Shown: one piece after another, positions 47,494-56,562 of the stretch | How the letters are laid out: each line of letters begins with the position of its first letter | Numbering within the stretch: position 1 is the first letter of the stretch | Source: Deltaproteobacteria bacterium ADurb.Bin207 | GTDB lineage: Bacteria > Myxococcota_A > Polyangia > Polyangiales > Polyangiaceae | DNA: 64,000 nt | Assembly: GCA_002070115.1 (NCBI GenBank) | Contig: MWCO01000011.1 | Span: forward strand, 1-64,000 | Reading direction: 5' to 3' | Translations under genes and position numbers: made by a program | The notes under the pieces: generated by a model | The model's input: the letters and a program-made list of their open reading frames with translations, nothing else | What the model was told of the DNA's origin: nothing | The model's database searches: none

Positions 47494-47964
47494 TCATTCT
47501 TTGGGTTGGGAAACGGGTAGGATAGGGGCCCAAATCAAGCGATCGAGCAGTCCATCATCGACGATCATGCCTCGGTCGGAAAATAGGAGGACGTTGCGCT
47601 CTTCGTTGTCATGAAGTTCACCGACGAAGATGATCCCTTGACCTTCGCGGTTATATCCAAGCTGAACAATGGCGTTTTTGATCCACCTTCCGCCATCACC
47701 GGTATCGATGTCCTGAGGGAGCGTATAGAAACCTTCGGCACGAAGCGGGATCAAGGTTTGCGCCCACACCGTGGATCGAAGCGGGATGGTAGGTTCTCCC
47801 CAATACCAGCGATTGCGACGGTTGGAGCCGGGTCGAACGACGAAGGTGACGCCCGTGTCGGGATTTTTGCCGACATAGACCAGAGCGCCTTCTGGGATCT
47901 CCTGTTCGTAGCCTGGATAGGGTTTGGTGGTGCGATACAGGCCAGGGTCGGGAAGGTTGATCAT
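47494..47964 (-). CDS. conserved hypothetical protein
   Basis: A 156-residue cytosolic-looking protein with a mixed alpha/beta pattern (GVTFVVRPGSNRRNRWYWGEPT, IKNAIVQLGYNREGQGIIFVGELH, NVLLFSDRGMIVDDGLLDRLIW). I do not recognise a family. It lies in the same strand run as the Smr-like gene, 50 bases upstream of it. Confidence 0.6.
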   Translation of the reverse strand: MINLPDPGLYRTTKPYPGYEQEIPEGALVYVGKNPDTGVTFVVRPGSNRRNRWYWGEPTIPLRSTVWAQTLIPLRAEGFYTLPQDIDTGDGGRWIKNAIVQLGYNREGQGIIFVGELHDNEERNVLLFSDRGMIVDDGLLDRLIWAPILPVSQPKE

Positions 47965-48128
47965 GCGTGGTTCATTCCTTATTGGAAAGTTCGTTGTGGG
48001 TTGCGGGAAACACCGGGGCCGAGGGTCGACCCATGGTTAGCGGAAGTTAACCTTCCGGCACGAGCGCGCAAGCGCCCAGCGTTCGATCACAAAAAAGGCT
48101 AACATATTTCAAAGGTTTCGGGTTCCTC

Positions 48129-49268
48129 TCAGGGCGCGGCCCCTGCCCGTTCGATCTCGTCGAGTTCTTGAAGATTGGCACGGGGCCTGGGATCGGTCGG
48201 GTCAAGAGCCACCGCACGTTCAAACGCCTGACGCGCTTGTTGCCGCTTTCCCGTTCGCGCCAGAGCCGTGCCGAGATTGATCCATGCACTTCCTAGCTTC
48301 GCATCGAGTTCAAGGGCCTTTCGACACTGTTCGATCGCACCGGTCGTATCGCCCAACGACAGCAGACCATAGCCAAGATTGGAGCGGAAAGTTGCGCGAT
48401 TCGGGTCGATTTCGACCGCGCGACGAAGATGACGCATGGCTTTTTGCAGGTCGTTGAGCGCAAGATAAGCGGTTCCCAGATCCGTGTGAATCCTTCCGTC
48501 ATCCGGGGCTAGCAAAACAGCTCTTTCGTACACCTCGACAGCCCGCGACGTTTCCCCTTGAAGAAGCCATGCGGTCGCCAAGTTGGTCAGGCGAGGGATG
48601 GAGCCAGGATCGAGTTCGACGGCTTTTTGCAAGGCATTGACCGCTTCCTGGCTGCGGCCGTTGGCGAGCAACGCGACGCCGAGAGCCGAAAGGGCATCCG
48701 GGTTCGAGGGAAGCTGCTGAACGGCAGCTTGCAAAACGGATAGCGCTTCCTCGGATTCATCGAGCACGAGCAGGGCCTGACCAAGTTCGACGAGGGCAGG
48801 GCCATACGATGGGTCGAGTCGTCGTGCTTGTCTGAGTTTCGCCACGCTTTGGCGCACCAAGGGTTGTTGTGGATCCGCGGCATGGGCGGTAGGCGCATCG
48901 GCTTTGGCGAGGGCGACGCGAACTTGACCTACAAGGGGAGCCGGATCGGTCGGGGCAAGACGCTGCGCCTGAAGATATGCCTCGCTTGCGGCATCCCATT
49001 GTTCGTTTCGATAAGCATCATCGCCTCGCGCCAGAGCTTGATCCGCGGGTGTTCCCGTACCACGAGCCAAGCCCACGACCGCGAGCGGCGGAAGCGGGTC
49101 AGGCGAGCGAGCCGAAGCGACATCATTGCCAGGCGGCGAGTCGCCCTGATCGTTGCTCTCGACAGGTTGTAACCCTGGCATGGCCACGGTTCGAACGGGC
49201 TCCTTCGTCGATGGAGGCGACGCACAAGACGAAAAGACAAAAGCGCCGACAACCAACAACCCACGCAT
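48129..49268 (-). CDS. TPR-repeat lipoprotein
   Basis: A 379-residue protein with a lipobox (FVFSSC) near residue 15 and at least seven TPR repeats (ALVELGQALLVLDESEEAL, PRLTNLATAWLLQGETSRAV, GRIHTDLGTAYLALNDLQKAM). TPRs mediate protein-protein contacts, so it is likely an envelope scaffold. It follows spoVR by 7 bases. Confidence 0.82.
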   Translation of the reverse strand: MRGLLVVGAFVFSSCASPPSTKEPVRTVAMPGLQPVESNDQGDSPPGNDVASARSPDPLPPLAVVGLARGTGTPADQALARGDDAYRNEQWDAASEAYLQAQRLAPTDPAPLVGQVRVALAKADAPTAHAADPQQPLVRQSVAKLRQARRLDPSYGPALVELGQALLVLDESEEALSVLQAAVQQLPSNPDALSALGVALLANGRSQEAVNALQKAVELDPGSIPRLTNLATAWLLQGETSRAVEVYERAVLLAPDDGRIHTDLGTAYLALNDLQKAMRHLRRAVEIDPNRATFRSNLGYGLLSLGDTTGAIEQCRKALELDAKLGSAWINLGTALARTGKRQQARQAFERAVALDPTDPRPRANLQELDEIERAGAAP

Positions 49269-49275
49269 GACGTCA

Positions 49276-50835
49276 TCACTCGGAAAGGGAGACATTCTCG
49301 GAACTATGCTCCTTGCCATCGAAATGGAGTTCGACGGGACGTTCATCCACAATGGTGGAGATGGTTACCGGTCGCTTCCACACGCGATGCAGAGCCCGAA
49401 GCGTCTCCCTGGCGTAATCCGCTCGAAGATCGACACCTTCATGTCGATGCAGCAACAGCAGTTCACTTCGATTTTTGTAATTGGCGTCTTTCACGAAAAT
49501 GTACGGGTTGCCGAAGTTGGTCAATTGAAACAGGAGCCTGTTTTTCACTTTGGCGAATTCGCGGGAATCGATTTCGAACCGTCCATTTCGTTCGGACCAA
49601 GAGAAAGAGAACAATTTATGTTCGATGGCGAATTCGGGGGTGAGAAACTCATCGATGAACGTGACGTCGTTGTAGATCTGGCGAACCTCGAAAATTTTTT
49701 TCTGTCCCAATCCCAGACGCATGTTCCAATGTCGTTTGACATCGAGGTCGTCGCACTCTTCCCAGTCTTTTCCGAACTGGCCTTTGTCCCACCGCTCGGC
49801 GATGTTGCGAAACAGCTCGACCCCGAGTTTGTAAGGATTGAGTTGTTTTCCCGAGGTCGCGGTGACACCGGAAGCATTGTCGGCGTAATCGATGATCTCA
49901 GAGGCTTCGAGGACTTTTTCGGTCATCATGCGCGAGTGCCAGTAGGTTGCCCATCCTTCATTCATGATCTTGGTCTGCATCTGGGGAATGAAGTAATAGG
50001 CTTCATCATGAATGACCTCGAGCACATCGCGCTCCCAGGTTTCGAGCGGAGCGTGTTGCACGAGGAATCCAAGCACGTCACGACTTGGTGATTCGGGAAA
50101 GATGCGTTTCTTGACTTGTGCTTGCTCGAGCTTTTTTTTCTGTTCTTCGAGGTATTCGGAGGGATTGATGAACGGCTCCATATAGTCTTTGGCACGCAAA
50201 CGCGGCACTTCAATCGCCCGATCTTCGTCGTCTCGTGGTGCCGGTTTGCCGGAAAAAGGTCGCCAGGGATCGACCAAATTATCGAGGGACAAACAGGTAT
50301 CGATGAACTGCTCGACCGTCGTGACGCCATGTCGTTCCATGTGCTTTCGAATGCGCGCCCCATGGTTTGCCATCTTGTCGATCCAACGACGATTGGGCGC
50401 GAAGGGTTCGGGTCGGGCTATCGGATCGGTGAGGTTTCCGGATGAATCGAGGTCTGTCGCTCGAAAAGCGAAGTTGTTCTTGAAAAAGTCGACGTGGGCA
50501 TACACATGCGCCATGACCAATTTTTGATCGGTGATGGAGTTGCCTTCGAGCAGGTACGCATACGCGGGCGTGTTGTTGATCACCATCTCATAGATTTTCG
50601 ACAGCCCATATTCACTGCTTTTGGACAGTTGCTCGTAGTCCATGCCGAAGCGCCAATGCGGATAACGCGTGGGAAAACCGCCATAAGCAGCGATTTCATT
50701 CATCTGATCGTAAGCGAGGATCTCGAAGATGGTGTCAAACGGATCCAAGCCGTAGTCTCGTGCGATCTTTTCGATACGCTCCCGCTCCTGAACCAAATAC
50801 GTCGGTAGCTGCGTACGGAGAGCAAACTGACTCAT
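49276..50835 (-). CDS. spoVR: SpoVR-family protein
   Basis: A 519-residue SpoVR with family phrases ([51 protein letters not shown]). SpoVR is needed for cortex formation in Bacillus and is broadly conserved, often with DUF444 and PrkA genes; its biochemical role is unclear. Here it follows DUF444 by 2 bases. PrkA is not seen in the window. Confidence 0.93.
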   Translation of the reverse strand: MSQFALRTQLPTYLVQERERIEKIARDYGLDPFDTIFEILAYDQMNEIAAYGGFPTRYPHWRFGMDYEQLSKSSEYGLSKIYEMVINNTPAYAYLLEGNSITDQKLVMAHVYAHVDFFKNNFAFRATDLDSSGNLTDPIARPEPFAPNRRWIDKMANHGARIRKHMERHGVTTVEQFIDTCLSLDNLVDPWRPFSGKPAPRDDEDRAIEVPRLRAKDYMEPFINPSEYLEEQKKKLEQAQVKKRIFPESPSRDVLGFLVQHAPLETWERDVLEVIHDEAYYFIPQMQTKIMNEGWATYWHSRMMTEKVLEASEIIDYADNASGVTATSGKQLNPYKLGVELFRNIAERWDKGQFGKDWEECDDLDVKRHWNMRLGLGQKKIFEVRQIYNDVTFIDEFLTPEFAIEHKLFSFSWSERNGRFEIDSREFAKVKNRLLFQLTNFGNPYIFVKDANYKNRSELLLLHRHEGVDLRADYARETLRALHRVWKRPVTISTIVDERPVELHFDGKEHSSENVSLSE

Positions 50836-50837
50836 GG

Positions 50838-51947
50838 CTACTTTCCCTTCCCCAAAAAGTCTTTGATGCTCGCCATGATGCCATCGCGATCCGGAATCTC
50901 GCTGGTCACGAGTCGGTCGTCAGACGAAAACGCGTTTTTGAGATCTTTGATGAATTGTCCCGAACCGTACGGACTTTCCACCTGACCATAGGCGAACATA
51001 TTCACCCTCGGCAGCAAAGAATTCCTCAACAATTCGAGGCATACGTTGGTGTCATCCATCGACCAATTGTCGCCATCGGAAAAGTGGAAAGGATAAATGT
51101 TCCACTCATCGATGGGATAACTGGTGTCGATGATCTCGGAACAGAGTTTGTACGCGCTAGAGATCATGGTCCCACCGGACTCGCGGGTGCGAAAGAACGT
51201 GTTTTCATCGACTTCCCGCGCCGCGGCATCGTGAATGATGTATCGCGTCTCGAGCCCTTTGTATTGGCTCTTGAGCCAGGTATCGATCCAAAAACTCTCC
51301 GTGCGAACGATCTCCTTTTGCTCGTCGCCCATCGATCCGGATACATCCATCATGTAAATGATGACGGCGTTGGCCACGGGCTCATGGTGTGTTTTCCAGG
51401 AGCGGTAACGCTTGTCATCGGGAATGGGCACGACCACGGGTCGAGAGGGATTGAAAGTACCGCTTGCAACCATTCGTTTGAGAGCCTCGCGATACGTGCG
51501 CTTGAAGTGGCGCAAAGATTCGGGCCCTACTCGTCGGATACCGGTATATCGGTCTTTGGCGCTGATGATCTTGCTTTTGCCACGGTTCTCGATGGCGGGA
51601 AGTTCCAACTCTTCCCCCAAAATCGCTGCCAGTTCGTCGAGAGAAATCTCCACTTCGAGCGAGTGATCACCAGGGTCCTTTCCGGCCTTGCCCGTGCCCT
51701 CGCCCTCTTGTTGCTCCGCGCCCACCGGATCGCCAGGCTCACCATCACCTTGACCCGTTCCCCCTGTTTGCTTTTCCCCAAAACGAAAGCGCGGTATGTC
51801 GATCTGGGGGATGGGAATGGTCACCAGGTCTTTGCCCTTGCGGCCAATCATCTCGCCGTGAGACACGTATTTCTTGAGATTTTCGCGAATTTTGCCACGT
51901 ACGATGGCACGAAAACGCGAGTGGTCCTGGTCGATTCTCAGGGACAT
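50838..51947 (-). CDS. DUF444 / YeaH-YhbH-family protein
   Basis: A 369-residue protein. The C-terminal half carries a vWA-like MIDAS motif ([16 protein letters not shown]) and a conserved [13 protein letters not shown]; the N-terminal half is acidic and Gly-rich. The family is usually co-encoded with spoVR and the kinase-like prkA in a stress or sporulation module. ATG 51947 has GAGGAG a few bases upstream. Confidence 0.92.
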   Translation of the reverse strand: MSLRIDQDHSRFRAIVRGKIRENLKKYVSHGEMIGRKGKDLVTIPIPQIDIPRFRFGEKQTGGTGQGDGEPGDPVGAEQQEGEGTGKAGKDPGDHSLEVEISLDELAAILGEELELPAIENRGKSKIISAKDRYTGIRRVGPESLRHFKRTYREALKRMVASGTFNPSRPVVVPIPDDKRYRSWKTHHEPVANAVIIYMMDVSGSMGDEQKEIVRTESFWIDTWLKSQYKGLETRYIIHDAAAREVDENTFFRTRESGGTMISSAYKLCSEIIDTSYPIDEWNIYPFHFSDGDNWSMDDTNVCLELLRNSLLPRVNMFAYGQVESPYGSGQFIKDLKNAFSSDDRLVTSEIPDRDGIMASIKDFLGKGK

Positions 51948-52020
51948 GGGCTCCTCGCCGCAAGTGTAGGGTCATCCCCCCAAAAAAGCACGCCGCAGCA
52001 CGCAACGATGGTTGGTTCTC

Positions 52021-52980
52021 ATGCCGAAACACCCCTGCCTATCCTCATTCATCACACTCACCGCCGTAACCATGGCTATCGCAGCTTGCACGGAACCATC
52101 CAAAACCCTGCCAGAAGCCGCGATGTCAGACACCGCCCCCAGCGCTTCTTCGGCACCTTCGCCCCCAACCGCCCAACCCGTTCCACCGACGTCGAGCGCT
52201 GCTGCGGAACCTTCCACGCCATGCCCAAAGGATATGGTCCTTGTCCCCGCCCAAAAGCCCTATTGCATCGATCGATGGGAAGCCGTGGTCGTGGACAAAA
52301 AATCGGGACGGCGTTTTTCGCCGTATTACTCTCCGTTACCCAAAAGCGCTCGTTCGATACGCGATATCTGGCAGAAGAAACGCCTTGAAGTCGGGGATGC
52401 GACGGCCCGGGCCATGCCGTTACCACCTTTGCCAGAATGGCAACTCAGCGACGATACCATTCCGATGGCCGTGTCGCTCCCCGGCCAAACTCCGCAGGGT
52501 TACCTTTCCGGAAAAGTCGCGCGCATGGTCTGCGAAAACGCCGGCAAGCGCCTTTGCTCCCCTTCGGAATGGGTGCATGCCTGCCGCGGAGTTGCCAACC
52601 GACCCTTCCCCTACGGCGACACCTATCAACAAGGCGCATGCAATATTTTTCGTTTCACTCACCCCGCCGGCGCGCTGCACGATGATGTCACCACAGGCCA
52701 TCTCGACCCCCGACTCAACCAAGTCAAAGACAAACAGGGCCTGTTGCTACGCCCCACCGGAGAAACGAAAACTTGCGCAAGCCAGTGGGGAAATGACGCC
52801 GTCTACGACATGGTCGGCAATCTCGATGAATGGGTCGAAGATGAAAAAGGCATGTTTTTAGGCGGATTTTTCTCAAGATCAAAAAAAGACGGCTGCGCGT
52901 CCGTCGTCAAAAACCACCCCAATGAGTATTGGGATTACTCCTTGGGAGTGCGATGCTGCCGCGCAATGCAAGAACAATAG
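52021..52980 (+). CDS. FGE-sulfatase-like lipoprotein
   Basis: A 319-residue lipoprotein (lipobox AIAAC). After a Ser/Pro linker, the formylglycine-generating-enzyme-like domain reads CIDRWEAV, CENAGKRLCSPSEWVHACRG, FPYGDTYQQGACN, MVGNLDEWVED and LGVRCCRA. Bacterial FGE-like lipoproteins are often not formylglycine enzymes but bind other ligands; the role is unknown. Starts TTG 52012 and ATG 52021 are both possible; ATG is preferred. It is intact, in contrast to the decayed copy at 16771-17334. Confidence 0.82.
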   Translation: MPKHPCLSSFITLTAVTMAIAACTEPSKTLPEAAMSDTAPSASSAPSPPTAQPVPPTSSAAAEPSTPCPKDMVLVPAQKPYCIDRWEAVVVDKKSGRRFSPYYSPLPKSARSIRDIWQKKRLEVGDATARAMPLPPLPEWQLSDDTIPMAVSLPGQTPQGYLSGKVARMVCENAGKRLCSPSEWVHACRGVANRPFPYGDTYQQGACNIFRFTHPAGALHDDVTTGHLDPRLNQVKDKQGLLLRPTGETKTCASQWGNDAVYDMVGNLDEWVEDEKGMFLGGFFSRSKKDGCASVVKNHPNEYWDYSLGVRCCRAMQEQ

Positions 52981-53035
52981 ACAGCCATGACGATGGCCCA
53001 TGATACAATGCTGCACCTTTCCAAAGAGCTGACCC

Positions 53036-53416
53036 ATGTCACACGACTCCGTTCCTCCTCCCGTCGATCGACGAACGTCCATTCGACAAGCCGCGAATAC
53101 TCCGGTCGCCTTGCTATGTGAATCGTGGGCCATGCTGGCGCTGATCGAAGACGTCAGTGAGTCTGGCCTGTTGCTGCTTACCCAAGAACCCATCGAAGTC
53201 GGTACGACGGTTCAGGTTCATTTGCTACTCGGTTCTCATGTGCATCCCCCGTTGAAAGCAACAGCTTCGATCGTCCGATCGGAGCGCCGGGAAATCAGCA
53301 CATCGTATTGGACCCACCAAGTCGCGCTGCAGACGGACCATCGCGAAGGTCCGTGGAAACAAGCGCTAGATGAGATCGTGCAACGTCAGGCAAGTTTGCG
53401 AAATACCGATATATGA
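53036..53416 (+). CDS. PilZ-domain protein
   Basis: A 126-residue PilZ protein. The cyclic-di-GMP binding elements are an RRxxxR-type start (DRRTSIRQ) and a DVSESGL turn. It is likely to be a small cyclic-di-GMP receptor. It stands alone, 55 bases after the FGE-like gene. Confidence 0.85.
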   Translation: MSHDSVPPPVDRRTSIRQAANTPVALLCESWAMLALIEDVSESGLLLLTQEPIEVGTTVQVHLLLGSHVHPPLKATASIVRSERREISTSYWTHQVALQTDHREGPWKQALDEIVQRQASLRNTDI

Positions 53417-53450
53417 TGGTGTGTCCACAAGGTCGATCCATCACCAGGAT

Positions 53451-54326
53451 CTACAGCCCTCGTGACCATTCCGGCCTGAGCACACTATCGTCTCCTTTGT
53501 CGATGACCGCACGCAGCGCGGACAACACGGACTGCCGATCCCTCGGAAGCATGCATCGAACGGGAAGATAGTTGGATGCATGATTGGACGAAAACCGGCA
53601 CTTCGAAAACCGTGCGTTTTCAATAAGATAGAGCAATTCTCGAAGCATGTCGAATTTGCTCGGCAACACGAAAGAGCCTGCGTGCTCGGCTTGGGCAAGG
53701 GGTGTGCCCGGCACCACGGTCGTGGTCAACACCCCCACGAAAGGTGGATCGATTTCAGACAACAACGAAGCGGTGGCTTTGATGTGCTGCTCGGATCGTT
53801 GCACACCTCCAAGACCGAGCATGATGATGACAGAATGTGCCATTGCCGCTTCTCGCAAACACTTCGCCGTCTGCACGACCTCGCTTCTCGTGCCGCCTTT
53901 TTCCACCGCGCGCAGGACTTCATCGTCACCGGACTCCACACCGTGATACACCATCGTCAGACCTAGTTGACGTAATTGGCTCAGTTCGGAAACGGACTTT
54001 CGAAGCACGCTCCGAGTGTCCCCATACAAGCTGATTCGCTCAACCCAGGGAAGATGTTGACGAAGGGCCGTCAAGATCTCGACCAATCGGCCCATGGGAA
54101 GAATGAGCGCATCGCCGTCGCAAAGAAACACTTTCCGAAAGCGCGGTCCGATGGACGCAGCCTCGAGAATGTCCTTTTCGATAACGTTCCATGGCTTGGG
54201 GCGAAACCGTTTTTCACGGTACATCGCGCAATAGCTGCACTTGTTGTGACTGCAACCGACAGTCACTTGCAAAAGCATACTGTCGGCCTCACTGGGAGGA
54301 CGAAAAATGGCGCCCACGTAGTCCAT
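53451..54326 (-). CDS. radical SAM protein
   Basis: A 291-residue radical SAM enzyme. Cys25, Cys30 and Cys33 form CX4CX2C rather than the usual CX3CX2C, a spacing also seen in a subset of this superfamily (TVGCSHNKCSYCAMYR). Downstream are the GD and LGLGG elements that bind SAM. The reaction is unknown. It follows the adenosine-specific kinase gene by 4 bases. Confidence 0.82.
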   Translation of the reverse strand: MDYVGAIFRPPSEADSMLLQVTVGCSHNKCSYCAMYREKRFRPKPWNVIEKDILEAASIGPRFRKVFLCDGDALILPMGRLVEILTALRQHLPWVERISLYGDTRSVLRKSVSELSQLRQLGLTMVYHGVESGDDEVLRAVEKGGTRSEVVQTAKCLREAAMAHSVIIMLGLGGVQRSEQHIKATASLLSEIDPPFVGVLTTTVVPGTPLAQAEHAGSFVLPSKFDMLRELLYLIENARFSKCRFSSNHASNYLPVRCMLPRDRQSVLSALRAVIDKGDDSVLRPEWSRGL

Positions 54327-54330
54327 GCGC

Positions 54331-54813
54331 CTAAAGCTTATACCCGATAGTCCGCAAAAAACCTTTCCGCTTGGCGATCTGCTCGTCGTCTTCCACGCCA
54401 ACCGTCGGCGAACCATCGATGACTCCCATCACACCACGCCCTTGTTCCGTTTGGGCAACGATGACTTCGACGGGATTCGCGGTGGCGCAATAGATTCTGC
54501 AGATTTCGGGGACACTGCGAATGGCACGCATCACATGGATAGGGAAAACGCCAGAAAGCATGATGAGAAATGAGTGACCCGCGTTGACTTTTTCGAGGTT
54601 GTCGATGGCGAGCTTTCTCATGGCGTCATCGTTTCCACTGTGGCGGAGCAGCCGCGGTCCGGAAGCTTCACAGAAAGCGATGCCGAACTTGATTCCAGGC
54701 GCGGCGGTCGCCAAAGCCTCATGCAAGTCTTCCACGGTTTTTATGAAGTGAGACATGCCGAAGACGAGATTGACTTCTTCCGGTTTGTCGAGCTTGACGA
54801 CATGAAGTTCCAT
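54331..54813 (-). CDS. adenosine-specific kinase family protein
   Basis: A 160-residue protein of the PF04008 type (adenosine-specific kinase), with family-like stretches VFGMSHFIKTVEDLHEAL, KFGIAFCEASGPRLLRHSGND and IYCATANPVEVIVAQTEQGRG. Activity toward adenosine is reported for an archaeal member, so the role here is by inference. AGGAGG lies 5 bases before the ATG. It is in an operon with the radical SAM gene. Confidence 0.85.
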   Translation of the reverse strand: MELHVVKLDKPEEVNLVFGMSHFIKTVEDLHEALATAAPGIKFGIAFCEASGPRLLRHSGNDDAMRKLAIDNLEKVNAGHSFLIMLSGVFPIHVMRAIRSVPEICRIYCATANPVEVIVAQTEQGRGVMGVIDGSPTVGVEDDEQIAKRKGFLRTIGYKL

Positions 54814-55018
54814 GGAATCCTCCTGAAATATTGCGATCGTACGAGGGTAGACGCGGGGTTCAAGCCTTGGAGACCAGACAACCAGTTTGCCCGGTAATCA
54901 ATGACTATTTTCTCATCGATACGGCGCTTTTTACGAGTCCACCATAACGGACCTCGAACTGGACCGGCAATTCGAGTTACAACAAGGTCTTCGGCATACC
55001 ACGTGGAGGTCATTCTCA

Positions 55019-56437
55019 ATGATGGCAAAGGACGATCGGTTTCGAATCACGTTCCTGGGCGCCACACGAACCGTCACCGGATCCATGCACAGGCTCGATG
55101 TCCGACAGCACGGTTTTCTCATCGATTGCGGTATGTTCCAAGGACGTCGGCATGAGTCCATGCATCGCAATCGGAATCTTCCGCTCAAAGCCGTGCAAGC
55201 CGATGCGCTTTTGCTCACGCACGCTCATATCGACCACTGCGGCAACATTCCTACCCTCGTCAAACGAGGATTCGTCGGCAATGTCCATTGCACAAGCGCT
55301 ACCGCGGACCTGTGCGGCGCCATGCTCAAAGACTCGGCGCGATTGCAACTAGCCGATGCGCGTTGGCTCAACGAGAAATACGCCGACGATCCAAACTGGG
55401 AACCCATCGAGCCCCTGTACGACGAAGACGACGTGAAGCGGGCCATGGAACGCTTCATCCCTCATGATTATGAAGAGGTCTTCGAACTATCGCCCGTCGC
55501 CCACGCCCACTTCATCGATGCGGGCCATGTACTCGGATCTGCATCCGCCATCATTGATGTCAAACTCAACGGCCATCGACGTCGCGTTGCGTTCTCCGGC
55601 GATATTGGTCGAAGAAATATGCCGATTTTACGCGATCCGATTCCGCCGCAGAATCCGGACTACGTCGTCATGGAAACAACCTACGGCAATCGGATGCATG
55701 CCCCATCCGAACTCATGCAAGACCAGTTGTATGACGTTATCAAAACGGCCTTGTCACGAGGAGGCAAGATCATCATTCCGAGCTTCGCCCTCGAACGAAC
55801 CCAAGAGATCGTCTTTGCTCTCAACCAATTGCGAAAAGCCAAACGTTTGGCCGCCATACCGGTCTACGTCGACTCACCTCTCGCCCATAACCTCACCCAA
55901 GTTTTTCGAAGGCATGGCGAGTGTTTCGATTCTGAAACCATCGCCTTCGACGACGAACACGGAGACCCTTTTGGTTTCGACATGCTCACGTTCGTGAATT
56001 CGGTCGATGAATCCAAACAACTCAACGAAAAACCCGGCCCCATGATCATCATCAGCGCCTCCGGGATGTGCGAAGGCGGTCGAATCGTCCACCATCTTCG
56101 CAATAGCATCGAAGATGATAAAAATACGATCGTCATCGTAGGCTACCAGGCACAGCATACGTTGGGGCGACGCATCGTGGAACGCCATCCGCGCGTGAGA
56201 ATCTTTGGAGTCGACCGCGACCTTTTCGCGCAGGTGCGCGTACTCAATGCTTTCTCGGCTCACGCGGACCGCGACGAACTCCTATGGTGGACAGATGCTT
56301 GTGGAAGCCAAGTTCGGCAGCACTTCTTGGTGCATGGGGATGAGGATCAGAGCCAAGCCTTCCAAGGTCATCTCGAACAGCGCCATAAAAGAGCCGTCGT
56401 TCCTCGGGAAAACGAAGTCATCGACCTGGTGTATTGA
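55019..56437 (+). CDS. beta-CASP MBL-fold RNA nuclease-like protein
   Basis: A 472-residue metallo-beta-lactamase with beta-CASP insert. Metal motif HAHIDHCG, the later GHVLGSASAII and FSGDIGRR elements, and the motif ISASGMCEGGRIVHHL in the beta-CASP domain are all clear, ending with VHGDEDQSQAF. Relatives are RNA-processing exonucleases or Int11/CPSF-like proteins. It is divergent from the adenosine kinase gene. Confidence 0.92.
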   Translation: MMAKDDRFRITFLGATRTVTGSMHRLDVRQHGFLIDCGMFQGRRHESMHRNRNLPLKAVQADALLLTHAHIDHCGNIPTLVKRGFVGNVHCTSATADLCGAMLKDSARLQLADARWLNEKYADDPNWEPIEPLYDEDDVKRAMERFIPHDYEEVFELSPVAHAHFIDAGHVLGSASAIIDVKLNGHRRRVAFSGDIGRRNMPILRDPIPPQNPDYVVMETTYGNRMHAPSELMQDQLYDVIKTALSRGGKIIIPSFALERTQEIVFALNQLRKAKRLAAIPVYVDSPLAHNLTQVFRRHGECFDSETIAFDDEHGDPFGFDMLTFVNSVDESKQLNEKPGPMIIISASGMCEGGRIVHHLRNSIEDDKNTIVIVGYQAQHTLGRRIVERHPRVRIFGVDRDLFAQVRVLNAFSAHADRDELLWWTDACGSQVRQHFLVHGDEDQSQAFQGHLEQRHKRAVVPRENEVIDLVY

Positions 56438-56562
56438 CAACCCAAACGCGGCTACCCAACCGCTTCGTCCTCCACGACCATCGGAATCCCCATCGACTTG
56501 CCTACGGCCAACTCCCATTCGCCCCAAACCCCAAGCTCGACTTCAGCGTTTCCGTCCCCCGC

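Noticed and set aside
50760-52388. A 542-residue forward frame
   Set aside because: It lies antisense to the DUF444 gene and crosses into the FGE-like gene in another frame, with no domain or signal.
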